Positions 1-9,366 of a stretch of 64,000 nucleotides of DNA are shown one piece after another. The stretch is from the NCBI RefSeq assembly GCF_017875765.1, contig NZ_JAGGNA010000001.1, forward strand, positions 2,941,001 to 3,005,000, written 5' to 3'. How positions within the stretch are numbered: the first letter of the stretch is position 1; each line of letters opens with the position of its first letter. Source of the DNA: Flavobacterium sp. CG_23.5. GTDB taxonomy: Bacteria > Bacteroidota > Bacteroidia > Flavobacteriales > Flavobacteriaceae. Under the pieces are notes generated by a model that was not told the origin of the DNA, did no database searches, and saw only the letters and a list, made by a program, of their open reading frames with translations. The translations under genes were made by a program, and so were the position numbers.

Positions 1-102
1 TGTTTTATGGGCTTCTTTTTTATTGATGTTATCTTTCTTACAAATAAAACAAAATAGGTCTAACGTTCTGATTGTCCAAAAATTAAGGGTTTTTAGTCTA
101 AA

Positions 103-148
103 GTGGTGAAACTTATTAACAAAGTGGTATATAGTGGTAAAATGTGGT
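103..148 (+). promoter_or_regulatory. MraZ operator array (four GTGGT boxes)
   Basis: GTGGT occurs at 103-107, 124-128, 134-138 and 144-148. The last three are spaced exactly 10 bp and the first lies 21 bp upstream, so all four fall on about the same face of the helix. MraZ of E. coli and Mycoplasma binds direct GTG-containing repeats in front of its own operon. The array sits where the -33 region of the promoter at 160-167 should be, which fits repression by MraZ. Spacing is seen in the sequence; function is inferred from the family. Confidence 0.75.
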
Positions 149-159
149 AGTTTTTTTTC

Positions 160-167
160 TATTTTTG
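160..167 (+). promoter_or_regulatory. -7 box of the dcw operon promoter
   Basis: TATTTTTG matches the Bacteroidota -7 consensus TAnnTTTG exactly. It lies 12 bp after the last GTGGT box and 26 bp before the TTG start of mraZ. No TTG -33 box is seen at the usual distance; the GTGGT boxes occupy that space. Confidence 0.55.
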
Positions 168-192
168 CTCTACACCATTTAATACATTTTGC

Positions 193-666
193 TTGGACAC
201 AATTATTGGAACATATGAATGTAAAGTTGATGCTAAAGGAAGGCTGCTTTTGCCAGCGCCTTTAAAAAAGCAATTGGCTTCTTCTCTTCAAGACGGTTTT
301 GTTTTGAAGCGTTCCGTTTTTCAGCCATGTCTAGAATTATATCCTATGAAAGAATGGGATTTGGTGATGCAAAAAATCAACAAGCTGAATAAGTTCGTAA
401 AGAAAAATAATGACTTTATTCGAAGGTTTACCGCCGGAGTCAAGGTGGTTGATATTGATGCTTTGGGTAGATTATTAGTGCCAAAAGATTTAGTGCAATT
501 TGCAACTATTGCAAAAGACGTTGTATTCTCATCAGCAGTAAATATTGTTGAGATTTGGGATAAAGATTTGTACGAAAAATCAATAAGCGGCGACGATGTT
601 GATTTTGCAGATTTAGCAGAGGAAGTAATGGGAAATATAAATGACAATGAGTATGGAATATCATAA
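193..666 (+). CDS. mraZ: Transcriptional regulator MraZ
   Basis: MraZ is the DNA-binding autoregulator that opens dcw clusters. The 157-residue product has the two SpoVT/AbrB-like half-sites of the family: DAKGRLLLP at residues 13-21 and DALGRLLVP at 89-97. The start is a TTG; no ATG gives a complete first domain, and the residues following it (DTIIGTYECK) are the normal N-terminus. Its 3' end overlaps rsmH by 26 bp, so the two are translationally linked. The GTGGT array just upstream is its probable operator. The first gene of the operon; identification is secure. Confidence 0.95.
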   Translation: MDTIIGTYECKVDAKGRLLLPAPLKKQLASSLQDGFVLKRSVFQPCLELYPMKEWDLVMQKINKLNKFVKKNNDFIRRFTAGVKVVDIDALGRLLVPKDLVQFATIAKDVVFSSAVNIVEIWDKDLYEKSISGDDVDFADLAEEVMGNINDNEYGIS

Positions 667-1549
667 TCCGGTTTTGCTTCAAGCATCAGTAGATGGTTTA
701 AATATTAAACCAGACGGCATTTATGTAGATGTGACTTTTGGAGGCGGTGGTCATTCAAAAGAGATTTTAAAAAGACTTGGTCCAAACGGAAAGTTATTTG
801 CTTTTGATCAGGATGAAGATGCATTAGCGAATGCATTACCAGACGAAAGGTTCACGCTAATAAATGAAAATTTTAGATTTATAAAAAGATTTTTACGCTT
901 TTATGGTGTAAAAAGTGTTGATGGAATTTTAGGGGATTTAGGCGTTTCTTCACATCAGTTTGATGTGCCAGAAAGAGGTTTTTCTACTCGTTTTGATGCC
1001 GAATTAGATATGAGAATGAGTCAGAAAAATGATTTAAATGCATATCGTGTGGTTAATGAATATGATGAAGCAAATCTAAAAAGAGTTTTCTTGGATTATG
1101 GGGAATTGAAAAATGCACCAGCTTTGGCAAGGACGATTGTAGAAGCCAGAGAGGAGCGTCCAATCAAAACAACAGATGAATTGAAAGAGGTTTTAACGAA
1201 ATATTTACCGGAAAGAGTCAGAAATAAAATATTGGCTCAAATCTATCAGGCAATCCGAATTGAAGTGAATCAAGAGATGGATGTTTTGAAAGAGTTTTTG
1301 GAACAATCGTTAGAAATATTGAATCCAAACGGAAGATTATCTGTCATATCGTATCATTCATTGGAAGATCGATTAGTGAAAAGATTTGTGAAAAACGGAA
1401 TGTTTGAAGGAGAACCTGAGCGCGATTTTTTCGGTAATTTTTCTGTTCCATTTAAAACTATTGGAAAATTAATAGTTCCGGATGCAGCTGAGATAAAAAT
1501 TAATAATAGAGCTCGAAGTGCAAAATTAAGAATAGCTGAAAAGAGATAG
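641..1549 (+). CDS. rsmH: 16S rRNA (cytosine(1402)-N(4))-methyltransferase
   Basis: RsmH (MraW) methylates N4 of C1402 in the 16S rRNA decoding site using S-adenosylmethionine. The 302-residue protein shows the N-terminal HNPVLL motif, the SAM-binding loop DVTFGGGGHS near residue 30, GDLGVSSHQFD near residue 105, and the late ISYHSLEDR motif. ATG codons at 641, 647 and 653 are all in frame. The first is used here, giving a 26-bp overlap with mraZ; 653 would give the shorter start MEYHNPVLL. Second gene of the dcw operon, 8 bp before ftsL. Confidence 0.95.
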   Translation: MTMSMEYHNPVLLQASVDGLNIKPDGIYVDVTFGGGGHSKEILKRLGPNGKLFAFDQDEDALANALPDERFTLINENFRFIKRFLRFYGVKSVDGILGDLGVSSHQFDVPERGFSTRFDAELDMRMSQKNDLNAYRVVNEYDEANLKRVFLDYGELKNAPALARTIVEAREERPIKTTDELKEVLTKYLPERVRNKILAQIYQAIRIEVNQEMDVLKEFLEQSLEILNPNGRLSVISYHSLEDRLVKRFVKNGMFEGEPERDFFGNFSVPFKTIGKLIVPDAAEIKINNRARSAKLRIAEKR

Positions 1550-1557
1550 TTAGTTAT

Positions 1558-1911
1558 ATGAAAATGAAAAACAGAGTTTATAGTCTATTAAAAGCGAGGT
1601 TTCTTATAGATGATGATGCTGTTAAGAATTGGCGTTTCATTGTCTTTGTTATTGTTTTGGCTATAGTTATGATTGCAAATACACAGCGTTTTGAGCAAAA
1701 AGTTTTTAAGATTGCTGAATTAACAAATCAAGTAAAAGAATTACGTTCAGAATTTGTTGACAGACGATCAGAGTTAATGAAACTGAAAATGGAATCGACT
1801 GTTTCTGAAAAAATGGTAGAAAAAAACATTTTTCCATCAACAGTTCCTCCAGTTAAAATAGAAGTTAAAAAAGAAGAAGAAAAAAGTTTCTTTAAAAAAA
1901 TATGGCAGTAG
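1558..1911 (+). CDS. ftsL: Cell division protein FtsL-like
   Basis: A 117-residue bitopic protein in the ftsL position between rsmH and ftsI. It has a short cytoplasmic N-terminus, one membrane helix at about residues 26-43, and then a coiled coil with heptad-like leucines and valines (about 50-90), followed by a lysine/glutamate-rich tail. FtsL bridges early and late divisome proteins and acts on FtsW/FtsI. Sequence conservation in this family is poor, so the call rests on topology and synteny. Its last 10 bp overlap the start of ftsI. Confidence 0.85.
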   Translation: MKMKNRVYSLLKARFLIDDDAVKNWRFIVFVIVLAIVMIANTQRFEQKVFKIAELTNQVKELRSEFVDRRSELMKLKMESTVSEKMVEKNIFPSTVPPVKIEVKKEEEKSFFKKIWQ

Positions 1912-3905
1912 AAGATAAACACATATCGTACAGAATTTATCTGGTCGCTTTCGCTATCTTTTTGATGGCCATTGCGATTGCTGTTAAGTTGACAAATATT
2001 CAGTGGGTAGAAGGGGATTATTATAGAAAGCTAGCCAAAGAAAGAACGGTTAGAAATTTTCTAATTCCTGCTAATAAAGGAAATGTTTATTCCGCCGACG
2101 GCAGTCTTTTAGCGACTTCTATTCCTAATTATGAAATACGTTTTGATGCTGTTACTCCAAAAGCGGAATCATTCGAAAAAAATGTTAAACCATTATCGGA
2201 TTCATTAGCTTTAATTTTAGGAAAACCGTCTAGTTATTTTCAAAATGAATTAAGAAAAGCAAGAGCAAACAAAAATAGATATTATTTGATTGCACGAAAT
2301 TTAAGCTACACAGAATATTTTAAAATTAAAGGGTTTCCATTGTTTAATTTGGGAAGCAACAAAGGTGGAATTATCATTGAACAAGAAACGGTTAGGAAAC
2401 ATCCAATAGGAAAAATTGCAGAACGTACCATTGGCTATGAAAGAAGAAATTCAAACGGATCTTCAGACGGTAAAGGGATAGAATGGGCTTACCGTAATTA
2501 TCTTAATGGTAAAGATGGGAACATTTTAAAACAAAAAATTGCAAAAGGACAATGGAAACCGTTGCGTGACATTAACGAAGTTGATCCACAGGATGGTTAC
2601 GATGTGATCTCTACAATTGATGTTTTTATCCAGGATATTGCGCATCATGCATTATTAAAACAATTAGAAGATTATCAGGCAGACCACGGTTGTGTAGTAG
2701 TTATGGAGACAAGTACAGGACAAGTTAAGGCAATTTCGAATTTAGGAAGAGGCAAGGACGGAACCTATTATGAAACTACTAATTATGCAGTCGCCGAGTC
2801 TCACGAGCCAGGTTCTACGTTTAAATTGGTTGATTTAATGACTATTCTTGAAGATAAAGTGGCGGATACGAGCACTGTTTATGATAGAAAAGGAGGGTTA
2901 ATTACTTATTATGGTAAAAAGGTTGAAGATTCTCATAGAGGCGGACCACAAAAAATTTCGTTAGCAAGAGGATTTGAAATTTCATCTAATACAGTTATGG
3001 TACAAGCAGTCTATAATAACTATAAAAATAATCCTTCAAAATTTGTAAATCATGTTGATTCATATGGTTTGAACAGAAAATTAGGTCTTGATTTAAAAGG
3101 AGAAGGAATGCCCAGAATTCCCCAGCCAAAGGATAAAAACTGGTCTAATATTTCGCTTCCTTGGATGGCTTTTGGTTACGGCGTTTCGGTAACACCTATG
3201 CAAACGCTTACGTTTTATAATGCAGTTGCCAATAACGGTGTGATGGTAAAACCTCAGTTTGTTTCGGAAATAAAAGAATGGAATAAAACAATCAAAAAAA
3301 TTGACAAAGTCGTTTTAAATCCAAGAGTATGCTCGCAAGAAACTATTTTGAAACTAAAAGCCGTTTTGTTGAATGTTGTTAAAAAAGGAACGGGTGCTAA
3401 GCTTTACTCTAAAGATTTTTCTATGGCGGGTAAAACAGGAACGGCCCAAGTAAATTATGCAAAAGATGGTGGAGCAGGAAAATATTACGCATCTTCATTT
3501 GTTGGTTATTTTCCAGCAGAGCATCCAAAATATTCTTGTATAGTTGTCGTTCATAAGCCTAGTACGGTAAATAACAATTATTATGGTGCGGATGTGGCAG
3601 GTCCTGTTTTTAAAAGGATTGCGCAAAAAATTTTTACTGATGCTCCTTCGACTAATAAGATTAAGAATTTAGACAGAAAGATACCAAAGCAGGAAAGTAA
3701 TTATGACTCTTATTTTGTAAAATCACAAAATAAGTCTCAATTCATACCTGATGTAAAAGGAATGTCAGGAATGGACGCCTTAGCTTTATTGGAGAATTTA
3801 GGTGTAAAAGTGAAAGTTGTCGGAATAGGAAAAGTAAAAAAACAATCGCTTCAGGCTGGCCAAAACATTGTGAAAAACGCAACTATACTATTAGAATTAT
3901 CATGA
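1902..3905 (+). CDS. ftsI: Division-specific transpeptidase (FtsI/PBP3) with PASTA domain
   Basis: Class B penicillin-binding protein that cross-links septal peptidoglycan. The 667 residues contain one N-terminal membrane helix (about 11-30), a PBP dimer domain, and a transpeptidase domain with the three active-site motifs: STFK at 305-308 (nucleophile Ser305), SSN at 361-363 and KTG at 511-513. A PASTA domain occupies the last 55 residues or so, as in the SpoVD/PBP2x-type FtsI of Bacteroidota but not in E. coli. It overlaps ftsL by 10 bp and murE by 4 bp (ATGA), so the genes are tightly coupled. Confidence 0.95.
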   Translation: MAVEDKHISYRIYLVAFAIFLMAIAIAVKLTNIQWVEGDYYRKLAKERTVRNFLIPANKGNVYSADGSLLATSIPNYEIRFDAVTPKAESFEKNVKPLSDSLALILGKPSSYFQNELRKARANKNRYYLIARNLSYTEYFKIKGFPLFNLGSNKGGIIIEQETVRKHPIGKIAERTIGYERRNSNGSSDGKGIEWAYRNYLNGKDGNILKQKIAKGQWKPLRDINEVDPQDGYDVISTIDVFIQDIAHHALLKQLEDYQADHGCVVVMETSTGQVKAISNLGRGKDGTYYETTNYAVAESHEPGSTFKLVDLMTILEDKVADTSTVYDRKGGLITYYGKKVEDSHRGGPQKISLARGFEISSNTVMVQAVYNNYKNNPSKFVNHVDSYGLNRKLGLDLKGEGMPRIPQPKDKNWSNISLPWMAFGYGVSVTPMQTLTFYNAVANNGVMVKPQFVSEIKEWNKTIKKIDKVVLNPRVCSQETILKLKAVLLNVVKKGTGAKLYSKDFSMAGKTGTAQVNYAKDGGAGKYYASSFVGYFPAEHPKYSCIVVVHKPSTVNNNYYGADVAGPVFKRIAQKIFTDAPSTNKIKNLDRKIPKQESNYDSYFVKSQNKSQFIPDVKGMSGMDALALLENLGVKVKVVGIGKVKKQSLQAGQNIVKNATILLELS

Positions 3906-5365
3906 GTATTTTAAAAGACATATTATACAAAGTAGCTATCATTGCCGTTAATGGTTCGACAGATATTGCTATTGACAAAATGGATTTCGATTCTAGAAAA
4001 ATCGAAAAAAATGATGTTTTTATAGCGATTCGCGGTTCTATTTCAGACGGACATGATTATATAGAAAAAGCAATTCAGCAAGGAGCTGCGGCAGTTATTT
4101 GCGATACACTTCCAGAAGTTCTTGTCAAAGGAATTACCTATGTTCAGGTAAAAGACACTAATTCAGCCCTAGCATATATGGCTGCAAATTATTTTGGTGA
4201 CCCTTCTGAAAAGCTGAAATTAGTTGGTATTACAGGAACAAATGGTAAAACGACAATTGCTTCGTTGTTGTATCAATTGTTTAAAAAAGCAGGTTTTAAA
4301 GTTGGATTATTATCTACTGTAAAAATTTTGGTGGATGAGAAAGAATATAAAGCGACACATACCACTCCGGATTCAATCACAATTAACCATTATCTGAAAG
4401 AAATGGTGGAAAACGGTGTTGAATATTGTTTTATGGAGGTGAGTTCACATGGGATTCATCAAAAAAGAACAGAAGCATTACATTTTGTTGGAGGTATTTT
4501 TACCAATTTATCTCACGATCATTTGGATTATCACCCCACGTTTGCAGAATATAGGGATGTTAAGAAGTCGTTTTTCGATAATTTGCCTAAAGCAGCTTTT
4601 GTATTAGTAAATATTGATGATAAAAATGGGCAAGTAATGTTGCAAAATACAGCAGCCAAAAAACTTACGTATGCCTTAAAATCGTATGCAGATTATAAAG
4701 CGCAAATCCTGGAAAATCAATTGTCAGGTTTGTTGTTGAAAATAAATGGAAATGAAGTATGGGTTAAGCTTATAGGTACATTCAATGCGTATAATTTATT
4801 GGCTATTTACGGAGCTGCAGTTCAATTGGGTTTAGAAAGTTTAGAAGTGTTGCGATTGTTATCTGATTTAGAAAGTGTTTCAGGTCGTTTCCAATTTATT
4901 GTTTCTACAACCAATATTACTGCAATTGTGGATTATGCTCATACGCCGGATGCTTTGGAAAACGTACTAAAAACTATAAATGATATTCGCACAAAAAACG
5001 AACAATTAATTACAGTTATAGGCTGCGGAGGAAATAGAGATAAAGCGAAGCGCCCAATTATGGGAGGAATTGCATCTGAACTTAGTGATAAAGCAATCCT
5101 CACTTCGGACAATCCTAGAGATGAAGATGCCGATGTTATCATTAGCGAAATGGAACAAGGTGTTGCGCCTCAAAACTATAAAAAATTGCTAACGATTAGC
5201 GATAGGAAACAGGCTATAAAAACAGCTTGTCAATTGGCTCAGCCAAATGATATTATATTAATTGCCGGTAAAGGACACGAAACTTACCAAGAGATTAAAG
5301 GCATTCGTCAACATTTTGATGACATGGAAACGGTTAAGGAAATTTTAGAACAACTTAATAAATAA
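3902..5365 (+). CDS. murE: UDP-MurNAc-tripeptide synthetase MurE (meso-DAP type)
   Basis: Cytoplasmic ATP-dependent ligase that adds the third residue of the peptidoglycan stem peptide. The 487-residue protein has the Mur ligase P-loop TGTNGKTT at 111-118, the EVSSHG motif near 179-184, and DNPR at 403-406. DNPR is the signature that selects meso-diaminopimelate over lysine, so the wall is of the DAP type, as expected for Bacteroidota. The ATG overlaps the TGA of ftsI. It is followed after 22 bp by mraY. Confidence 0.97.
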   Translation: MSILKDILYKVAIIAVNGSTDIAIDKMDFDSRKIEKNDVFIAIRGSISDGHDYIEKAIQQGAAAVICDTLPEVLVKGITYVQVKDTNSALAYMAANYFGDPSEKLKLVGITGTNGKTTIASLLYQLFKKAGFKVGLLSTVKILVDEKEYKATHTTPDSITINHYLKEMVENGVEYCFMEVSSHGIHQKRTEALHFVGGIFTNLSHDHLDYHPTFAEYRDVKKSFFDNLPKAAFVLVNIDDKNGQVMLQNTAAKKLTYALKSYADYKAQILENQLSGLLLKINGNEVWVKLIGTFNAYNLLAIYGAAVQLGLESLEVLRLLSDLESVSGRFQFIVSTTNITAIVDYAHTPDALENVLKTINDIRTKNEQLITVIGCGGNRDKAKRPIMGGIASELSDKAILTSDNPRDEDADVIISEMEQGVAPQNYKKLLTISDRKQAIKTACQLAQPNDIILIAGKGHETYQEIKGIRQHFDDMETVKEILEQLNK

Positions 5366-5387
5366 CCAAATAAACACATAACCGAAT

Positions 5388-6617
5388 ATGCTATATTATT
5401 TATTTGAATATTTAGACAAAACATTAAATGTATCTGGAACGGGTGTTTTTCAATACATAACTTTTAGATCCGCTTTAGCATTTATGCTTTCGCTACTATT
5501 GTCCACGATTTATGGGAAAAGAATCATTGCATTCCTTCAAAGACAACAGGTGGGAGAAACAGTGCGTGAGCTTGGTTTAGCTGGTCAAAATGAAAAAGCA
5601 GGTACGCCTACGATGGGAGGTTTGATTATCATATTTGCCACTTTGGTCCCTGTTATACTTTTTGCAAAACTGCACAATATCTATATTGTTTTATTGATTG
5701 TTACTACGCTTTGGATGGGAACAATTGGTTTTATAGATGATTATATTAAAATTTTCAAAAAAGATAAAGAAGGGCTGAAAGGAATCTTTAAAGTTTTTGG
5801 ACAAGTTGGTTTGGGATTAATTGTAGGTTCGGTACTTTATTTTAGTCCGGCAGTTACGGTAAGACAAGATACTGGTAAAACGGATATTTTTAAAACACCA
5901 ACAGAAAATGTGATTGTTCAGGCACCAGTTGAAGAAAAATCTACTGCAACGACTATTCCTTTCTTTAAAAACAATGAATTTGATTATGCTGAATTATTGG
6001 CATGGACAGGCGAAGGTTATGAAAAATGGGCGTGGTTAGTTTTTATTCCTATAGTTATTTTTATTATTACTGCGGTTTCTAATGGTGCTAATTTAACCGA
6101 TGGAATTGATGGGTTAGCCGCGGGAACTTCAGCGATTTCTGTCTTGGCGCTTGCGATTTTCACTTTCGTTTCTGGAAATATTATTTTTTCTAACTATTTG
6201 AATATTATGTATATCCCGAGTTCGGGGGAAATGACGGTGTTTATCGCTTCGTTTGTGGGAGCATTAATTGGTTTTCTATGGTATAATTCCTATCCGGCTT
6301 CGGTTTTTATGGGCGATACGGGAAGTTTAACAATAGGCGGAATTATTGCCGTTTTGGCAATTGCTGTTCGAAAAGAGATGCTAATCCCTCTATTATGCGG
6401 AATTTTTCTTGTCGAAAATCTATCTGTCGTATTACAAGTTAGCTATTTCAAATACACTAAAAAACGCTTTGGTGAAGGCCGAAGAATCTTTCTAATGTCA
6501 CCATTGCATCATCATTATCAGAAAAAAGGCTATCACGAAAGTAAAATAGTCACTCGATTTTGGATTGTTGCTATCATGCTCGCCATATTATCAATTGTTA
6601 CTTTAAAACTAAGATAG
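5388..6617 (+). CDS. mraY: Phospho-N-acetylmuramoyl-pentapeptide-transferase
   Basis: MraY joins UDP-MurNAc-pentapeptide to undecaprenyl phosphate to give lipid I at the inner face of the membrane. The 409-residue polytopic protein shows GTPTMGG near residue 72, the FIDDYIK aspartate motif near 116, [10 protein letters not shown] near 236, FMGDTGS near 306 and the MSPLHHHYQ histidine motif near 365. It has a hydrophilic insertion at about 160-205 between membrane helices, which makes it longer than the roughly 360 residues of E. coli MraY and is usual in Bacteroidota. Only 1 bp separates it from murD. Confidence 0.97.
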   Translation: MLYYLFEYLDKTLNVSGTGVFQYITFRSALAFMLSLLLSTIYGKRIIAFLQRQQVGETVRELGLAGQNEKAGTPTMGGLIIIFATLVPVILFAKLHNIYIVLLIVTTLWMGTIGFIDDYIKIFKKDKEGLKGIFKVFGQVGLGLIVGSVLYFSPAVTVRQDTGKTDIFKTPTENVIVQAPVEEKSTATTIPFFKNNEFDYAELLAWTGEGYEKWAWLVFIPIVIFIITAVSNGANLTDGIDGLAAGTSAISVLALAIFTFVSGNIIFSNYLNIMYIPSSGEMTVFIASFVGALIGFLWYNSYPASVFMGDTGSLTIGGIIAVLAIAVRKEMLIPLLCGIFLVENLSVVLQVSYFKYTKKRFGEGRRIFLMSPLHHHYQKKGYHESKIVTRFWIVAIMLAILSIVTLKLR

Positions 6618-6618
6618 T

Positions 6619-7950
6619 ATGAGATTAGTTGTTTTAGGAGGAGGAGAAAGCGGTATAGGTACTGCTATCCTGGGTAAGAAAAAAGGATATGATGTATTCG
6701 TATCTGATTTTGGAAAGATAAAAGCAAATTACAAAGAAGTTCTTATTATTAATGGAATAGCATGGGAGGAAGAGCAGCATACGGAAGCTCTGATTCTAAA
6801 TGCTGATGTGGTCATGAAAAGCCCTGGAATACCTGAAAAATCTCCAATAGTAAAAAAACTTATTGAGAAAGGAATTGCAGTGATATCAGAAATTGAGTTC
6901 GCAGCACCCTTTACGGATGCGACAATTATTGGAATAACAGGAAGTAACGGGAAGACCACCACTACTATGCTGGCTTACCATTTGTTGAAATCTGCCGGAT
7001 TAAATGTAGGATTGGGAGGAAATATTGGAAAGAGTTTTGCTTGGCTGGTCGCTGATAATAAATTTGATTCATACGTTTTGGAGTTGAGCAGTTTTCAGTT
7101 AGATGGAATCAAAGATTTCAAACCGCATATTGCAATTATTACTAATATCAGTCCGGATCATTTGGATCGATATGAATATAAATATGAAAATTACATTGAT
7201 TCAAAATTTAGAATTACTATGAATCAAACGGAGGAAGACTACCTCATATACGACGCAGATGATGAAGCCATTGCGGGATGGTTTAAAACGCATACAACTA
7301 AAGCTAAATTAATTCCTTTTTCATTGACTAAAACTTTCAGCGAAGGAGCTTATATAAAAAACAACAAAATGGAAATAACCATCAATCAAGAAGAGTTTAA
7401 AATGGATACAGAGCATATTGCCTTAGAAGGAAAACATAACATGAAAAACGCAATGGCAGCAACCTCTGTAGCGAAACTGATGCAGATTAGAAAATCTACA
7501 ATACGTGAAAGTTTATCTAATTTTCAAGGAGTAGAGCATCGTCTTGAAAAAGTCTTGAAAATTCAAAATGTGCAGTACATCAATGACTCCAAAGCAACCA
7601 ATGTCAATGCAACTTTTTTTGCATTAGACAGCATGAATACACCTACAGTTTGGATTGTGGGTGGTGTTGATAAGGGAAATGATTATAACGAATTGATGTC
7701 TTTAGTTCGTGAAAAAGTAAAAGCAATTATCTGTCTTGGAGTTGACAATAAAAAGATCATAGATGTTTTTGGGAATGTCGTTGATATCATGGTTGAAGTG
7801 GATAACATGAATGATGCAGTAAAAATGGCACAACGTCTAACAGAAAAAGGAGATACGGTATTATTGTCGCCGGCTTGCGCCAGTTTTGATTTGTTTGAAA
7901 ACTACGAAGACAGAGGGAATCAATTTAAACAAGCGGTTAAGAATTTATAA
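6619..7950 (+). CDS. murD: UDP-N-acetylmuramoyl-L-alanine--D-glutamate ligase
   Basis: MurD adds D-glutamate to UDP-MurNAc-L-Ala in the cytoplasm. The 443-residue protein has an N-terminal Rossmann-like UDP-binding region (VVLGGGESGIG), the ATP loop GSNGKTTT near 108-115, the central-domain motif NISPDHLDRY, and the C-terminal ligase motifs NDSKATN and LLSPACASFD. The length is normal. The gene directly follows mraY; a 70-bp AT-rich gap with repeated CTTTAAAC words then precedes ftsW. Confidence 0.97.
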   Translation: MRLVVLGGGESGIGTAILGKKKGYDVFVSDFGKIKANYKEVLIINGIAWEEEQHTEALILNADVVMKSPGIPEKSPIVKKLIEKGIAVISEIEFAAPFTDATIIGITGSNGKTTTTMLAYHLLKSAGLNVGLGGNIGKSFAWLVADNKFDSYVLELSSFQLDGIKDFKPHIAIITNISPDHLDRYEYKYENYIDSKFRITMNQTEEDYLIYDADDEAIAGWFKTHTTKAKLIPFSLTKTFSEGAYIKNNKMEITINQEEFKMDTEHIALEGKHNMKNAMAATSVAKLMQIRKSTIRESLSNFQGVEHRLEKVLKIQNVQYINDSKATNVNATFFALDSMNTPTVWIVGGVDKGNDYNELMSLVREKVKAIICLGVDNKKIIDVFGNVVDIMVEVDNMNDAVKMAQRLTEKGDTVLLSPACASFDLFENYEDRGNQFKQAVKNL

Positions 7951-8020
7951 AAAAGTTTCTTCGTTCTAAGTTGGCCAACTTTAAACTTTAAACGAAAAAA
8001 ACTTTAAACAAAAAGAAAGA

Positions 8021-9310
8021 ATGAAAAAACTAATAGGCAATTTAAAAGGAGATAAAGGGATTTGGTCATTTGTGGCCTTATTGGCCTTGTTTTCGTTTAT
8101 GCCTGTTTTTAGTGCGAGTAGTAATTTGGCTTATATAGGTCAAGGAAACGGAAATACATTGGGGTATTTGGTAAAACATCTGGCTCACATTTGTATTGGT
8201 TTTACCATTATTTACTTGGTTCATAAAGTGCCGTATCATTATTTTAGAGCAATTTCTAAAGTAGGATTACCTGTTGTTTGGATATTATTAGCCTATACAT
8301 TAATTAAAGGAACAGTTATAGCTGGCGCCAATGCCAGTCGATGGATTCAAGTACCATTTATTGGGATAACATTTCAAACGTCGACATTAGCCTCTATTGT
8401 GTTATTTATATTTGTAGCTCGTTATTTGTCCAAAACTAGAGAAGAACCTATTACGTTCAAGTCCTCTTTATGGGAACTTTGGTTGCCCGTATTTTTTACT
8501 TTAATCTTGATTTTACCTGCCAATTTTTCTACAACAGCACTGATTTTCTCAATGATATTGATGTTGGCTTTTATAGGTAAATATCCTTTAAAATATATTG
8601 GAATTATTATAGGAACAGGAATAATATTTCTTGCTTTTTTTGTACTGCTTTCTAAGGCTTTTCCAGATTCCAGGTTTTTTAGTAGGGTCCATACTTGGGA
8701 AAGCAGAATAGATAATTTTAGCACGGATAAACCCGATGAAGATGATTATCAAATCGAGAAGGCTAAAATCGCAATTGCATCTGGTAAAATATATGGTTTA
8801 GGTCCAGGTAAAAGTGTTCAGAAGAATTTCTTACCACAATCTTCTTCGGATTTTATTTATGCCATTATTGTGGAAGAATATGGACTACTAGGAGGTTTAG
8901 GAGTGCTTGCTTTATATTTATTGTTGTTGTTTCGATTTGTTATTGCATCTCATAAAGCGAATACGTTGTTTGGCAAATTAGTAGTTATAGGATTAGGTTT
9001 TCCGATGATATTTCAGGCGATGATTAATATGGCAGTTGCAGTAGAATTATTGCCGGTTACGGGACAAACATTGCCGTTGATAAGTAGTGGAGGAAGTTCC
9101 ATCTGGATGACTTGTTTTGCACTTGGAATAATAATAAGTGTAACCAAAAAAGAAGAAGAAATTGCTCAGGAACTAAAAGATTCTGCGTTGAGAGAAGAAG
9201 CGCTTCAAAAATTAATTGACAGAGAATTAGAGGAGGAGGAGACTACAAATAATGTTTATTCCATTGTGGATAAGGCTAAGAATCCAATGAATGCAGTTTT
9301 AAATAAGTAA
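8021..9310 (+). CDS. ftsW: Septal peptidoglycan glycosyltransferase FtsW
   Basis: SEDS-family membrane glycosyltransferase that polymerises lipid II at the septum together with FtsI. About ten membrane helices are visible. The late SEDS motifs are present: GLGPGKS near residue 265, EEYGLLGG near 286 and LPLISSGGSS near 349. The 429-residue protein ends in a charged cytoplasmic tail rich in glutamate and lysine (about 385-429) that is longer than in E. coli. RodA is the main alternative, but the place between murD and murG makes FtsW the better call. Confidence 0.95.
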   Translation: MKKLIGNLKGDKGIWSFVALLALFSFMPVFSASSNLAYIGQGNGNTLGYLVKHLAHICIGFTIIYLVHKVPYHYFRAISKVGLPVVWILLAYTLIKGTVIAGANASRWIQVPFIGITFQTSTLASIVLFIFVARYLSKTREEPITFKSSLWELWLPVFFTLILILPANFSTTALIFSMILMLAFIGKYPLKYIGIIIGTGIIFLAFFVLLSKAFPDSRFFSRVHTWESRIDNFSTDKPDEDDYQIEKAKIAIASGKIYGLGPGKSVQKNFLPQSSSDFIYAIIVEEYGLLGGLGVLALYLLLLFRFVIASHKANTLFGKLVVIGLGFPMIFQAMINMAVAVELLPVTGQTLPLISSGGSSIWMTCFALGIIISVTKKEEEIAQELKDSALREEALQKLIDRELEEEETTNNVYSIVDKAKNPMNAVLNK

Positions 9311-9366
9311 TCAATTTTAGGATTAAATAATTTTTGAAAACGTAGGAACTCAGTAACATTATAAAA

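Noticed and set aside
7951..8020. CTTTAAAC repeats between murD and ftsW as a regulator site
   Set aside because: Similar low-complexity runs occur near 35.86 kb and look like ordinary AT-rich intergenic sequence.
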